Notes: a model not told the origin generated them from the sequence alone. DNA of 64,000 nt from Prorocentrum cordatum (GCA_963575745.1 CAUYUJ010012202.1:247001-311000); one strand, 5' to 3'. Shown: positions 1-13,164, counted from the first letter of the stretch. Translations and numbers: made by a program.

Positions 1-77
1 CTGCCCCTGAACCTGAGCACCCTCCTCTTGTCCACTGTCTTGTGATCGCGGGCCATCGCCATGGCCATCTGAGGGGC

Positions 78-162
78 AATCAAGACGACATCCGATGCCA
101 CTTCTGTCTGGCATGGGCCTCATCATAGCGGACATTCGCTAACATCGGATGGCGTCTTGATT
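78..162. repeat. 20-bp inverted repeat with 45-bp loop
   Basis: The arm AATCAAGACGACATCCGATG at 78-97 is matched in reverse complement at 143-162 with one mismatch. The 45-bp interval is not repetitive. It could be a hairpin or a tiny foldback element; no target duplication is evident. Confidence 0.7.
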
Positions 163-826
163 TTCATTGGGAGGGGGGTGCCCCCCTCGCACCCTGCTCG
201 GCCTAGACCCCATCCCACCCATCCCCCTTCGCATCATCCTCGATATTCCTACTCACCCCCGCCCCTCATATCATCCTCATTTACGTCCTTCTCCATGACC
301 TTCTTCGAACATGCCCCTCTTAGATCTTCCCTGCCCCCCCCCTTACCCTTCCTCCTTGAGTCACTCCCGCCCTATCCAGTAATCGTCCACTTAGGCCTAT
401 GTATAGGATCATCCGTCCTCTCCTCCTCTTTCTCCTCATGTTCCTCTTGGTGTTCCCCGACCCAGGTCGGACCAGCATGCGTCGATGGCTCAGGTCCGCC
501 CTCGCTGCGTCGCCCAGGTCGGTGGGCGCCCAATCCTTGTCTTTCACGCTGACCAGCTGGCACGCGTTATCCTTCGTGCCTGCCGCCTTGTAGCGCGCGC
601 AACCGATCTTCTCGCCCGCCCCCCCGATGAGCAGGCGGAAGGAGGTGGGGGAGGAGGGTGAGAGAGCCTGAGGACGAGGATTGCCACATACATTATCATC
701 TGACCCGATGTCGGGCCCTCCGCGGCCCGAACGCCCGATCAACCCCTCAGGGCCCAAGGGTGGGGTGGGGGCGCGGTGGCGGCGGTCGCGGCGCGCGCGT
801 GGGGGCGCGGGGGGGGGGGGGCGGGG

Positions 827-857
<31 letters not shown>

Positions 858-1480
858 AAAGGGAGGAGGCAGAGATGAGGACGACGACGATGATGAGGAG
901 GATGAGGAGAAGGAGGAAGAGATGAGGACGCCGAGGAGGATAGGCAATATACAGGAGATGAGGGCGAGCAGGACCAGGAGAAGGAGCAGCAGCAAGAGAA
1001 GCAGGAGACGAGGGGCGGATGCGCCAGCTGGAGAGAGGGTCTGAGGAGGAATCAAGCAGGAGGCTCGAAGAGGACGAGCAGGAAGGAGTAGGATGAGGAG
1101 GAGGGGGGGCGTGAGGAGGAGAGTCCTCCTGTAACTGACCAAGTACGCGACGCCGAGCTCTGCCTCGTAAGTGAAGGGCCCAGAGTAGAGCACAGGCTCG
1201 CCTGTGCTGTGAGAGCAGGATCTGTCTTCCCCCCCCCCACCGTCGATCCTCGAGTCCTCGAGTCTCGATTGCCCTCCTCGTCCTCGCTTTGTTCCTCCAT
1301 GCTCTTCTCTCCTCCCTCCTCTTTCCTGTGCCGGCCATCCTCCTCCCTTTGTCGTTCCTCCTGGTCATTATCGTGCTCGTCCACCTGCTTCGTCTTGGCC
1401 CTCATCCCTCGATGTGCGTCGACCCTCGATCTCCTCCGTCTCCTCGATCTCCTCGGCTCCCACCCCCATTTCATCGTCAA
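163..1480. other. low-complexity pyrimidine/purine-rich region
   Basis: C- and T-rich DNA to about 650 gives way to a G-dominated stretch (about 795-857, including a run of G around 827-857) and then to GAG/GAC/AGG triplets. Long frames across it are poly-Pro/Ser/Arg shadows of composition. The only protein-like piece is the minus-strand fragment at 320-757. Confidence 0.6.
320..757 (-). CDS. hypothetical protein fragment (possible exon)
   Basis: This is an unrecognised minus-strand frame of 145 codons. Unlike neighbouring frames its middle has balanced composition, with segments such as FRLLIGGAGEKIGCARYKA and DNACQLVSVKDKDWAPTDL, followed by an Arg-rich patch. The first part lies in GC-rich low-complexity DNA, so the true boundaries are unknown and no start codon is claimed. 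It may be an exon of a minus-strand gene represented also by fragments up to 5.4 kb. Function is unknown, and chance coding in GC-rich DNA remains possible. Confidence 0.28.
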   Translation of the reverse strand: MGPEGLIGRSGRGGPDIGSDDNVCGNPRPQALSPSSPTSFRLLIGGAGEKIGCARYKAAGTKDNACQLVSVKDKDWAPTDLGDAARADLSHRRMLVRPGSGNTKRNMRRKRRRGRMILYIGLSGRLLDRAGVTQGGRVRGGAGKI

Positions 1481-1990
1481 TCATGTCAGTTCGCCTGCGT
1501 CATGCGCGGAACCCTCGACGTCGATGGCCTCCGCGCCGTCCTCGGCGTCGGCGATCGTCTCCGCGCCGCCCTCGGGCTTGGCGTCGACGATCGCCTCCGC
1601 GCCGTCGACGGCGACGATCGCCTCCGCGCCGCCCTCGGGCTCCTCGGCGTCGACGATCATCTCCGCGCCGTCCTCGGCGATCGCCTCCGCGCCGTCCTCG
1701 GCGATCGCCTCCGCGCCGCCCTCGGGCCCCTCAGCGTCGACCGCCTCCGCGCCGTCCTCGTCGACGATCGCCTCCGCGCCGCCCTCGTCCTCCTCGGCGT
1801 CGCCGTTCTCCTCGCCGAGCTCCCCGACCTCCGCGACCACTCTCTGCACCTCGAGACGGAACGAAAACAAAATGATATTGGAGGGGCGGGAGCTCGAGGG
1901 AGGGGGCTGCGCAGGGAGGCATGCCAAGTTCAAGTTGTTCTTGATTCTTCCCCTCGCCCAAGGCATGAAGGGAACAACCGTGAGCGGCAT
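1481..1990 (-). CDS. acidic GAEAI-repeat hypothetical protein
   Basis: A 169-codon minus-strand frame starts with a hydrophobic/basic 45-residue stretch and then becomes a run of acidic repeats of the type E-x-GGAEAI and EDGAEAIA, preceded by RLEVQRVVAEVGELGEENG. The DNA repeat (GATCGCCTCCGCGCC units, about 1520-1800) keeps the frame open over several near-identical units. Low-complexity acidic proteins are common in dinoflagellates, but all three frames of such a repeat can remain open, so coding is only suggested. No domain is recognised. Confidence 0.3.
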   Translation of the reverse strand: MPLTVVPFMPWARGRIKNNLNLACLPAQPPPSSSRPSNIILFSFRLEVQRVVAEVGELGEENGDAEEDEGGAEAIVDEDGAEAVDAEGPEGGAEAIAEDGAEAIAEDGAEMIVDAEEPEGGAEAIVAVDGAEAIVDAKPEGGAETIADAEDGAEAIDVEGSAHDAGELT

Positions 1991-2088
1991 GAGATTGGCA
2001 CCCCCGCGCCCGCTCGGACGTCAGAGCTGACCATCGAGGAGGATCGATGAGGAGGAGGAGGAGAAGGGGGAGGACGACGACGGAGCAG

Positions 2089-2658
2089 TTAGATCAGCCG
2101 CGGCACCGCGGCTGCAGGCCGCTTCAGCGGCGAGGCAGCAGGCCGTTTCATTGTCGCCATCTTCGCCTGGGCCTGCTTCGCCTGCGCCATCTGCTTCACC
2201 TCGATCACCTGCGCCATCTGCTTCACCTGCGCCATCTGCTTCACCTGCGCCATCTGCTTCGCCTGCGCCATCTGCTTCGCCTGCGCCATCTGCTTCGCCT
2301 GCGCCGCCATCTGCTTCACCTGCGCCATCTGCTTCGCCATCTGCTTCGCATGCGCCGCCTGCGCCGCCTGCTTCGCCTGCGCCACGTGCGCCATCTGCTT
2401 CGCCTGCGCCGCCATCTGCGCCATCTGCTTCGCCTGCGCAGGCCGCTTCGCCACTGGCAGGTGGAGCTGCTCCTCCTTGACCTCGAGGCGCTCGAACTTC
2501 TGCGCCGCCGTCCTAGGGCCGCCGCCCCGCTGCGCGAACTTTCTCTTCTGCGCCGCCGCCCTAGGGCCGCGTCGACCGATCGATCGACCCGATCCGTCCA
2601 CCCGCCGATTGATGGACCCATCGATCGATTTGTCGACCCATCGACCAATGGGCCCCAC
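2089..2658 (-). CDS. QAKQMA-repeat protein with KRPAA tail
   Basis: This minus-strand frame of 189 codons has three parts: a leader rich in Arg/Ser/Asp, the segment QKFERLEVKEEQLHLPVAK, and about 20 hexapeptide-like repeats QAKQMA/QVKQMA ending in MATMKRPAASPLKRPAAAV. The repeat is encoded by an 18-bp unit (about 2160-2420). KRPAA-type basic tails are a compositional habit I associate with dinoflagellate predicted proteins, and a similar KKRPAAARKRPAA stretch occurs at 20.45 kb. The helix-prone repeat suggests an extended or coiled structure. Function is unknown, and the N-terminal part beyond about 2560 is doubtful. Confidence 0.42.
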   Translation of the reverse strand: MGPIGRWVDKSIDGSINRRVDGSGRSIGRRGPRAAAQKRKFAQRGGGPRTAAQKFERLEVKEEQLHLPVAKRPAQAKQMAQMAAQAKQMAHVAQAKQAAQAAHAKQMAKQMAQVKQMAAQAKQMAQAKQMAQAKQMAQVKQMAQVKQMAQVIEVKQMAQAKQAQAKMATMKRPAASPLKRPAAAVPRLI

Positions 2659-2762
2659 ATCCTTGGATCGATATCATCCTCAATGGAACGACGTATTGAT
2701 CAATTCATCGATTCCTCGATTGACGCTGAATTAGATGTCAGCTGGGAAAACGTCGATCACCC

Positions 2763-3305
2763 CTATCCATGTGTAGATATTCCTCCTCCTCCTCCTCCTC
2801 GTCGTCTGCTTCCTCCTCCTCCTCCTTCTCCTTCTACACCTCCTCCTCCCCCTCCTCCCCCGTTGATTCCTCCTGTTACTTGTCGCCCCCCTGCTCCTCC
2901 TAGTATGCCCCTCCCCCTCCTCCTCCTCCTCCTCCTCCCCCTCCTCCTCGTATAGTGTGCTCCTCCTCCTCCTCCTCCTGTTTCTCTCTTCGGAATCCCG
3001 GGCGCCCGCTTCTTCAGGCCGAGGAGCGACCAGACGAATGGAATCTTGATCTTCTGGACGCAGGCGGGGCGGCGAGGGCTGCTCGACTTCATCGTCGCGA
3101 TCTGATCTTCTGGACGGGGCGGCGCAAGCTGCTCGACTTCGCCATCGCCGTCGCGATCTTCTGGATGGGGCGCAAGCTGCTCGACTTCATCATCATCGCG
3201 ATCTTCTGGGTGGGGCGGCGTCGGCTGCTCGACTTCATCATCGTCGCGGTCTGCGGGCTCGAGATCATCATCATCGTCGCGGTCGTGCTCGAGCCTCGCC
3301 TGCAC
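2763..3305 (-). CDS. acidic DDDEVEQ-repeat hypothetical frame
   Basis: A minus-strand frame contains three or four imperfect ~16-residue repeats with the core DRDDDEVEQLAP-HPE near its N-terminus, then IATMKSSSPRRPACVQKIKIPF, then Gly/Arg-rich low complexity. The underlying DNA repeat (about 3040-3290, 45-57 bp units containing GCTGCTCGACTTCATC) also leaves another frame open with MMKSSSLRPIQKIA repeats, so the coding frame is uncertain. No family is recognised. Confidence 0.25.
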   Translation of the reverse strand: MQARLEHDRDDDDDLEPADRDDDEVEQPTPPHPEDRDDDEVEQLAPHPEDRDGDGEVEQLAPPRPEDQIATMKSSSPRRPACVQKIKIPFVWSLLGLKKRAPGIPKRETGGGGGGAHYTRRRGRRRRRRRGRGILGGAGGRQVTGGINGGGGGGGGVEGEGGGGGSRRRGGGGGGISTHG

Positions 3306-3452
3306 CTGGCTTGCTGCTCTCGCTGTCTAAGCCTCGCCCCTCAGTTTTTTCCCCCATTCCTCCTCCATCCTTTCTCCCAACCATCCCCCCCTCGGATCCG
3401 CCCCCTCCGACGTCCGAATCTACGCCCCAGGTTCCCCAGGGGCCCGGAACAA

Positions 3453-4101
3453 TCAAGATCTTAGCACTCCTCTCCCCCCTGGCACCTTCGCCGACATCGC
3501 CTTCAGGCTCTCCTGCGCGATCTCGTTCTCGTCGCCCCTGCCATTGGGGCGCGGGAGCTGCGAGCACGCATCGTCCTGGCCGAAGGTGTGAAGGTTCGGG
3601 CCTCCTCCGCCCCTCGAGGTCCCGTGCTCCTCCTCCTCTTCCGCCCCTTCGTTATCACCTTGCTCCTGCCGTTTACCTCCCCTCCTCATCCTCCTCATCC
3701 TCCTCCTCGTGATCACCGTGCTCTTGCTGCTGATACTGGTTCCTCTTCATCCTCCCCCTCCCCCCCCGCCGCTTCCTCCCCCTGATCATCTTCCTTCTCG
3801 TCCGTCTCCTCCTCCTCCGTCCTCCGCCCTCGAAGCCGAACTCGCTCTTGTCGATGGTCGGGATGCCGAGGTCGGAGTGATCCTCGGCATCTCGATCACC
3901 GATCTCAGATGACCCGCGAGAAGAAAGGACGGGCATCTCCCTCATCTCTCCCTTAGCTCCCTCATCTCCCTCATAATGCGTCTCACCATCTGTCCTGAGT
4001 ATCTTGCTTCGACACGCAGTGAACGCCCTCGCGGCGCCAGTGCGCGTGGATCGTCCTGATGGCCACGGCCTGCAATAACCTGAGGACGCAGGGGCGCGCA
4101 A
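3453..4101 (-). CDS. two exon-like minus-strand fragments
   Basis: Two overlapping minus-strand frames contain ordinary-looking protein segments within low-complexity sequence: SSEIGDRDAEDHSDLGIPTI followed by DKSEFGFEGG near 3830-3930, and PNLHTFGQDDACSQLPR followed by GRGDENEIAQESLKAM near 3480-3600. Between them the frame is Arg/Glu-rich (GGA/AGG DNA) and may be intron. The order on the minus strand matches the fragments at 5.0-5.4 kb and 0.3-0.8 kb, so one multi-exon gene is possible. Function is unknown. Confidence 0.28.
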
Positions 4102-4429
4102 TGCGTTGGAGGGGATCGTCGAGGAGGAGCATGATCAGGCAGAAGTAGACCGACCAAGAGAAGGGAGGACGAGGATGAGGTCGAGGACGAGGAAGAGGAT
4201 GAGGTCGAGGTGGAGGAGAGGAGGGAATAAGTGAAGATCCATGAGAATGAGGAGACGGATCAAGAGGGGGCGATTAATCATGGTCTGAACCTGTGTGCAT
4301 CTATCACGTTGTTGGAGGGTTTGCGCTTCCTGGGGTCGCCCTGTCGCAACTTCTCGCTGAGCGCCTCGCGGTAGACGTGCTGCCGCGCAGCCTACTTGCA
4401 CCAGGAGGGGAAGGCCCTCCTCCTCATCC

Positions 4430-4745
4430 TCCTCCTCCCCCCATCATCATCCCCTTCTCCTCATCCTGTTCCTCCTCCGTCGCGCCATCATCATAATCGT
4501 CAGCAGCAGCATCATTTTCACCGTCGTCATTAGCATCATTATCAGCATGATCATCATCAACATCAACATCATTGTCATCATAATCACCATCATCATCATC
4601 GTCATCATCATTAGCACTACCATTACCATCCCCAGAGTCATCATCATCATCACTATCAGCAGCATCATCAGCATCATCATCAGCATCATCATCAGCATCA
4701 GCCGCATTAACATCATCAACAGCAGCAGCACCATCCTCATCCTAA
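4430..4745. repeat. CAT/CAG-type trinucleotide repeat tract
   Basis: CAT, CAG and CAC triplets dominate, giving spurious poly-Ile/Ser and poly-Met frames. No gene is supported. Confidence 0.8.
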
Positions 4746-5034
4746 TCCTCCCCACGTCCTCATCCGCACCTGTATTTAGCATCCTGCTCATCCTCCTCAT
4801 CTGTTTCGTCGAGCCTCATATGTTGTCCTCTTCGTAATCCTCGTTCCTCGATCCTCCCACTGGTGCCTCCACCGTCTTCTGGGGGAATAGCCCCCGTCGC
4901 CAAGGATCTGCAGCTCCTCTGCCAGTGGGCGCCATGCCTGTCCAGGCATCCTCGTCGTCTGCCTCGTTCTCCTCGGTCCGCCTCGCCCCCTCAGGCCCCT
5001 CCCCTCCGAACCCTGTTACATCGAACCAGGGGCC

Positions 5035-5400
5035 TCAATGTCCCTGCTTCGATCGCCCTCGAGGGGGCGAGGAGGCGAGGCGGGCGAGGCAGTGGGGGAG
5101 GACGAGGCCCGACGACGAGGACGCCTGCAAGTCTGCCTTGTTCGGCCTGCTCGTCATCTTGGCGCTGTACTTCGTGTAGTCTGGGATCTGCGCGTTCGTG
5201 AACGCGGGCTCACCGTCGCGTCTCTCCAGCGCCTGACGGCGCCCAGGGCCCGCCCCCCCCCCCCCCCCCCCCCCCCCCTGCCCCCCCTCCTCTCTCTGAG
5301 CCTCTCTCTCCTCAAACTGCGTGTTCTCGTCCTCCTCCCCCTCCTCCTCCTCCTCCTCCTCTTCCTCCTCCTCCTCCCGGTTGCGCCTTCGCCAAGTCAA
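5035..5400 (-). CDS. hypothetical exon with poly-Glu segment
   Basis: On the minus strand a frame enters through a TCC/GGA tract as poly-Glu, continues as GEEDENTQFEEREAQREE, crosses a C-run at about 5252-5279 and then reads EPAFTNAQIPDYTKYSAKM followed by TSRPNKADLQASSSSG. The last segment has balanced composition and looks like genuine protein. Ends are not defined. The C-run may be a length-variable intron or a slippage site. Not recognised. Confidence 0.3.
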   Translation of the reverse strand: MTWRRRNREEEEEEEEEEEEGEEDENTQFEEREAQREEGGQGGGGGGGGAGPGRRQALERRDGEPAFTNAQIPDYTKYSAKMTSRPNKADLQASSSSGLVLPHCLARLASSPPRGRSKQGH

Positions 5401-5699
5401 TAGCGTCGACTTTGGCCGCGCTCTGCCGTCTGAGCGCGCTGCGCTTCTCGCCGGGCGCCGACGGAGGCGGCGAAGACGAGGATGACGAAGAGAAAAGGAT
5501 GAGGATGAGGATCGAGGAGGAGGAGGAGGAGGAGGGGCAGGGGGAGGTGGAGGAAGAGGCAAGAGGGGTGAGGGAGGACGAGGGAAGAGCAGGGAAGAAA
5601 GGATCCAGGGGGAAGAGGGAGGAGGGGGAGGGAAGGAAGCGAGAATGAAGGAGCAGGGCCGAAACAGAAAGGACGCGCGAAATTCATGATCATAGGACA

Positions 5700-5830
5700 C
5701 GGGGGGAGGTGGAGGATGAGGGGGGGGAGGGGGAGGAGGAGGAGGAGGAGGAGGAGGAGGAGGAGGAGGAGGAGGAAGAGGAGGAGGAGGAGGAGGAGGA
5801 AGAGGAGGACGGGGAGGGGGAAGGAAGCAG
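5700..5830. repeat. GGA/GAG purine tract
   Basis: A near-pure purine strand of GAG/GGA triplets. Long frames through it (poly-Glu, poly-Arg, poly-Ser, poly-Leu) are compositional. Confidence 0.85.
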
Positions 5831-6149
5831 GAGAAGGAGGAGGGCCGGAGGAGGGCCTGCTCGCAGGGGCCAGCGCTGCTGGCGCTGCTCGCCACGCGCC
5901 CTCGCAGCCCAGACATCGGGCGTCTCGAAGAAATCGAGACAACGGTGTTTCATAGTTTTTGGCCTCTCGGGGCCCTCGCCGCGGGGCCGTCGAAAACGGC
6001 TCGGGCTGAAAAAACATAAGGCCCCAGGGAAGTGGTCGGGTCGGGGGCCCGCGTCTCGGAAAAATCGAAACGTCGGATGTCCGGGGGGGCGCCCCTGGGC
6101 AAGCTCGATCGGCGGCGCTCGAGCCTCGACCCGGCGGCCCCGCGCGCAG

Positions 6150-6690
6150 TAGACGCCCACGAGACGCCCGCCCGAGACTGGACCTCTTACGGGCTACCCT
6201 TGCGGGGACAAGAAGCCCCAGACGCCCCCCCCGAGACGCCCGCCCGAGACTGGACCTCTTGCGGGCTACCCTCGTGGAGGCGGGAAGCACCCCACAAGAC
6301 GCCCCCCCGAGACAGGGCCTCTCAGTGGCTACCCTTGTGGAGGCAAGACACCCCTCCCGAGACGCCCGCCCGAGACTGGACCTCTCACGGGCTACCCTTG
6401 CGGAGGCGAGACACCCCTCCCAAGACGCCCCCCCCGAGACTGGACCCCTGACTGGCTACCCTCGCGGAGGCAAGACACCCCTCCCGAGACGCCCGCCCGA
6501 GACTGGACCCCTTGCAGGCTACCATTGTGGAGGCGAGGCACCCCTCCCGAGACGCCCGCCCGAGACTGGACCTCTCACGGGCTACCCTCGTGGAGGCAAG
6601 ACGCCCCCCCCGAGACGCCCGCCCCAGACTGGACCTCTCACTGGCTACCTTGCGGAGGCAAGACACCCCTCCCGAGACGCCCACCCCGTT
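6150..6690. repeat. ~63-bp tandem repeat array
   Basis: About eight degenerate copies of a unit containing GAGACGCCCGCCCGAGACTGG, then GGGCTACC and GGAGGCAAGACACC, spaced about 60-72 bp apart. No protein is supported. Confidence 0.8.
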
Positions 6691-6694
6691 AAGA

Positions 6695-6910
6695 GCCGAC
6701 GGTCCCGCGCGCAGTTCCAGCCGACCCCCTGGGGATCGACTGTCTCGCGCGCAGTCCCAGCCGACCCCCTGGGAAGCCGACTGCGCAGTCCCAGCCGACC
6801 CCCTGGGGATCGACTGTCTCGCGCGCAGGCCCAGCCGACCCCGAGCCGACGCCCCCGCGCGCAGTCCCAGCCGACCCCCTTGGGAGCCGACGGCCCCGCG
6901 CGCGTACAGG
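6695..6910. repeat. ~38-bp tandem repeat array
   Basis: Five or six copies of a unit containing CGCGCGCAGTCCCAGCCGAC, then CCCCTGGG, directly after the 63-bp array. Confidence 0.75.
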
Positions 6911-6924
6911 GCATGCGCGCGTGC

Positions 6925-7200
6925 ATCCATAATACAAAATGATGTACGACAGCATATAATATCATAAAATATGTATGATAACATCATTTACTATATTAGA
7001 GTAGTCCATTATACTGCATGCGATGTAACACGTCCCAATATCATGTGATTCGTTTGTGTGGACCCGCCATGCATGTGTTATACATTTATGTAGATAATGT
7101 ACACATATATATACACGTGTGTGCATATTGCACATGTATGCGATATGTGTATTTCATACATCTGTAGTTGTGGTGGTGATCTGTGTGGCTGCGTCACAAC
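6925..7200. other. AT-rich island without a gene
   Basis: Base composition changes sharply to AT-rich sequence with alternating TATA/CATA runs. No reading frame or RNA gene is seen. It could be a spacer or a matrix-attachment-like segment; that is inference only. Confidence 0.5.
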
Positions 7201-7259
7201 GCCCAGCGCTGGAACCAACGTGGCCGCTCGAGCATTTGTAATGTTGCTGCGCGCCACCC

Positions 7260-7730
7260 CGAAAACTCAATGTTGAAAACCAAGTGTGCCACTTGTATTC
7301 TACGCCTCAACATGTGATTCAGCATGGCGAAGCATTGCAGTCTTCATGCGCAAACACAAGGCTGACACGCGTCACCCCGAAAATGGTGCACTCCACTTGT
7401 TTCACTTGAATTGTCGGCGTTTTCTTATAACGCAAGCACGCGTGACACGTGTCACTGGTGAAAACCAAGCGTTTCACTTGTATCCTGGGCCTCGATATGG
7501 TGAAACAATACATGTTTCATATTTCGCGGGTGGGCGGCCCAAAAACTGAATGGTGAAAACCAATCGTTGCACTTGTATGTTGCGCCTCCACATGCCATCA
7601 ATCATATCGTGCAGCAGTGTAAATTCTGCAGAATTGCACCCGTATCACGTGCATTGCTTGCCTCAACATGAGGAAATATGTGAAGCGACGAAACAGTGTT
7701 CATGTGGCTTGTGGCCGTCAACATGAAATG
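7260..7730. repeat. degenerate ~80-105-bp tandem repeat
   Basis: The motif GAAAACCAA followed by CACTTGTAT and GCCTCAACATG recurs around 7275, 7380, 7460, 7555 and, more weakly, 7640. The repeat is old and diverged. A short frame through it is not supported as a gene. To 7915 the sequence is unique and AT-richer, with nothing recognised. Confidence 0.65.
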
Positions 7731-7916
7731 ATACGATTCTGGACCTTATCATAACACGTTCGCTATCATCTCATTAAGGTCCCACCGAAAAACCAAGACA
7801 TCTCAAGTTCTACACAAGTAACCAAGACAATACAAACAAATCAATACAATAGGCCGGCATGAGAGATGAAGAAGAGAAAACAAAAGAAAACAACAACAAA
7901 TGAGAAAACAAAAAAA

Positions 7917-7917
7917 T

Positions 7918-7993
<76 letters not shown>
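7917..7993. repeat. (GA)n microsatellite
   Basis: About 38 uninterrupted GA dinucleotides followed by an A-run. Confidence 0.95.
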
Positions 7994-7997
<4 letters not shown>

Positions 7998-8080
7998 AAA
8001 AAAAGAGAAAGGATGCGTGGGTCTGGCGTGGTGTCGGGGAGCGAGGCCCGCTGCTGCTTGGCTTGATGGTGGTTGGCCAA

Positions 8081-8578
8081 TTACTTAGAGTCTGGGCCTT
8101 GCATGGTGAGGCGAAGGTGCTTCTCCAACTCCGCGCGGTTGAATTCCTTAAGCTCCTCCGGTGCCTCGACCCAGCCGAATGGGGGAGCGGCTCCTTCCTG
8201 CCGCGCCTCCTCGACCTCGCCGGCTGCTTGGTCCTCCTTCCGGCCGCGGGCGTCGCATTCGCCGCGCTTCTTCTTCGCCGCTGCTGCGGCCTTGGCGGCG
8301 GCGGCTGCTGCCGCTGGGGCTGGGGCGCCCGCCGCCGCCTCGCCCGCGCGCTTGGAAGCCTCTTCGGTGTCGTGCTCCTGGCGCAGCGCTGCCGGCCTCT
8401 TGTCCGCCCCCTCATGCGAACTGATATTCGGCCCCCCCTTTGGGCCGCCGCGCTTGATGAGCTGCATCTGCGCGGAGCGGTCCAGCAGGCCGACCTTCCC
8501 GATGGGCTTGTGAGAGAGGGCACGTGGCACTGCGGCAGCTCTTCCACCTGGAGTTGCCCCAGCAGATGATACGCCCAC
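8081..8578 (-). CDS. hypothetical Ala/Lys-rich protein
   Basis: A 165-codon minus-strand frame. Its N-terminal half includes SHKPIGKVGLLDRSAQMQLI and NISSHEGADKRPAALRQEHD. The centre is a helix-prone Ala/Lys/Glu stretch, and it ends PEELKEFNRAELEKHLRLTM before the stop. Another minus-strand frame just upstream (about 8500-8650) reads PHEWAYHLLGQLQVEELPQC, so the gene probably extends upstream across a frame break or intron. Downstream is the GA microsatellite. No domain is recognised. Amphipathic charged composition suggests a soluble helical protein. Confidence 0.38.
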   Translation of the reverse strand: MGVSSAGATPGGRAAAVPRALSHKPIGKVGLLDRSAQMQLIKRGGPKGGPNISSHEGADKRPAALRQEHDTEEASKRAGEAAAGAPAPAAAAAAAKAAAAAKKKRGECDARGRKEDQAAGEVEEARQEGAAPPFGWVEAPEELKEFNRAELEKHLRLTMQGPDSK

Positions 8579-8729
8579 TCGTGGGGGACTTGGGGCGGAT
8601 GTCGAGGCTGCGACCGTATTCCTTGCGCGTCAGTGCTTGCCCAAGTAGGCCTGTGCCTCCATGGCCCCCTGCTGCCCGTCAGCGCATGTTGCCCTCGGAG
8701 GCAAGTAGTCGCAGCAGTAAAAATAGTAA

Positions 8730-11515
<2,786 letters not shown>

Positions 11516-11599
11516 CCACTCGTATCGCACAGCGGGAGGCGACGTGGCATCGGGACCGAGGCGCGCGGAGACACCGCGAGACACCGCGAGCCGACGTGA

Positions 11600-11830
11600 A
11601 ACACCACGAGGCACCACGGGACACCACACTACATGACACCAGGCCTACCACACACCGCACCACACCACACGCACACACACACACACACACACACACCACG
11701 CCACACCACGCGCGCACCACACGCGCGGAGACGCCACGAACCACCACGGGGACCACGAGACACCACGAGGCACCGACACGCCACGGGACACCACGAGACA
11801 CACCACACCACACACACACCACCATCGGAA
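11600..11830. repeat. CA/CCACG-rich low-complexity segment
   Basis: Runs of CACACA (about 11670-11696) lie among ACCACGAGRCACCACG-type short repeats. No gene is seen. Confidence 0.7.
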
Positions 11831-11878
11831 TCCCTGTAAATCGATTCTCCGAGGAGATCCCAGGATCACCCCCAGAAT

Positions 11879-12462
11879 CCCTGGGAATCGTTTCCCAGGG
11901 CCCTCCAGGGAGATCCCAGGATCACCCCCAGAATCCATGGGTATCGTTTCCCAGGGCCCTCCAAGGAGATCTCAGGATCACCCCTCAGAATCCCTGGGAA
12001 TCGTTTCCCAGGGCCCTCCAGGGAGATCCCAGGATCACCCCCAGGATCCCTGGGAATCGCTTCCCGGGTATTCCGAAAGTGATCCCAGGATCGCTTGTGG
12101 AATCCCTGGGAATCGCTTCCAAGGGATTCCGGCAATGATCCCAGGATCGCTTTTGGAATCCCTGGGAATCGCTTCCCAGGGATTCCGAAGGCGCTCCCAA
12201 GGTTTTTTCTTAACCACCAAAATTCTGGATTTCAGCTTTTTTGGGGTGTCGAAAAGATAAGGATTATCCGACAATGGTCCCGGGATCGCTTGTGCAATCA
12301 CTGGGAGTCGATTCCCAGGGATTCCGATGGTGATCCCAAGGGCGCGTTTCGGAACACTTCCAAATTCTAGGTTTCGAATTGTCATGGGTGTCGAATGCGC
12401 AGAAATTGTCAGGAATCGTTCGCGGGATTGTTGTTGAAAGCCCTGGGAATCGATTCCCAGGG
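11879..12462. repeat. array of 22-bp palindromes, 56-bp period
   Basis: Near-perfect palindromes with the core CTGGGAATCGTTTCCCAG begin at 11879, 11935, 11992, 12048, 12104 and 12160, a spacing of 56-57 bp, then at 12299 and 12441. Intervening DNA is itself repeated (GATCCCAGGATC). Further members lie at 13508 and, diverged, 13571. No frame is supported. Confidence 0.85.
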
Positions 12463-12489
12463 GGTCCGAAGGGAATCCGAAAAATATGT

Positions 12490-13130
12490 TGTTCGGGCAA
12501 TTCCCGTGGAATGCGACCGCGCCCTCGCCCGCCCCCGCGCCCGCCCGCGCACCCCGCGGGCAAATTAGAACCAAAGAAATCAATAACAAAAGTTCCCCCC
12601 CTCCCGAACGCGCAATTGCCGCTACCGCGTCCGCGCCCGTTCGGGCGCCCGCCCGCGCATCCCGCGAAAAGAAAGTCAAATCCCAAACGTCAATGAAAGG
12701 CTGTAGCTTCCTTCTCCCAAGCGCGTCATTACCTCCACCGTGTCCGCGCCCGTTCCCGCGCACCCCCCGAAAAGGGGATAAGACCAGAACAACCTATGAA
12801 ACACGATCGTTCTCCTTTTCCCAAGCGCGGCATTACCGCCACCGTGTCCGCGCCCGCTCCCGCGCCCGCCCGCGCGCCCCGCGAAAAGGGAGTGGGCCAT
12901 TGCTGTCACTGCGTCTGCGCCCGCTCCCACGCCCGCCCGCGCGCCCCGCAGAAAGGGAGGGGCACCTTGAAACGCACTAATGAAAGGCAATAGTTCCCCC
13001 TTTCCCAAGGCGCGACTGCCGCTACCGCGTTCCCGCCCGTTTTCGCGCCCGCCCACGTACCCCGCGGAATTGCATCGGTACCCCGTGGAATTCCATTAAA
13101 ATTCCACGGAACTGCACGGAATCCAAAAAA
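12490..13130. repeat. CCGCCCGCGC-rich dispersed repeats
   Basis: Six or so degenerate units, each joining CGCCCGCCCGCGCRCCCCGCG to an AT-richer stretch with CAATGAAAGG-type sequence and TTCCCAAGCGCG. The spacing is roughly 80-130 bp. No coding is supported. Confidence 0.65.
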
Positions 13131-13164
13131 ACATTGGCTTCTAATGAATTCGCAATTTCATTTG

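Noticed and set aside
7286-7549. 87-codon ORF in AT-richer DNA
   Set aside because: It runs across a degenerate tandem repeat and shows no conserved pattern between units.
11879-12462. Regular repeats with ~34-bp intervals, superficially like a CRISPR array
   Set aside because: The intervals are themselves near-identical repeats, there is no cas gene, and the setting is eukaryotic.
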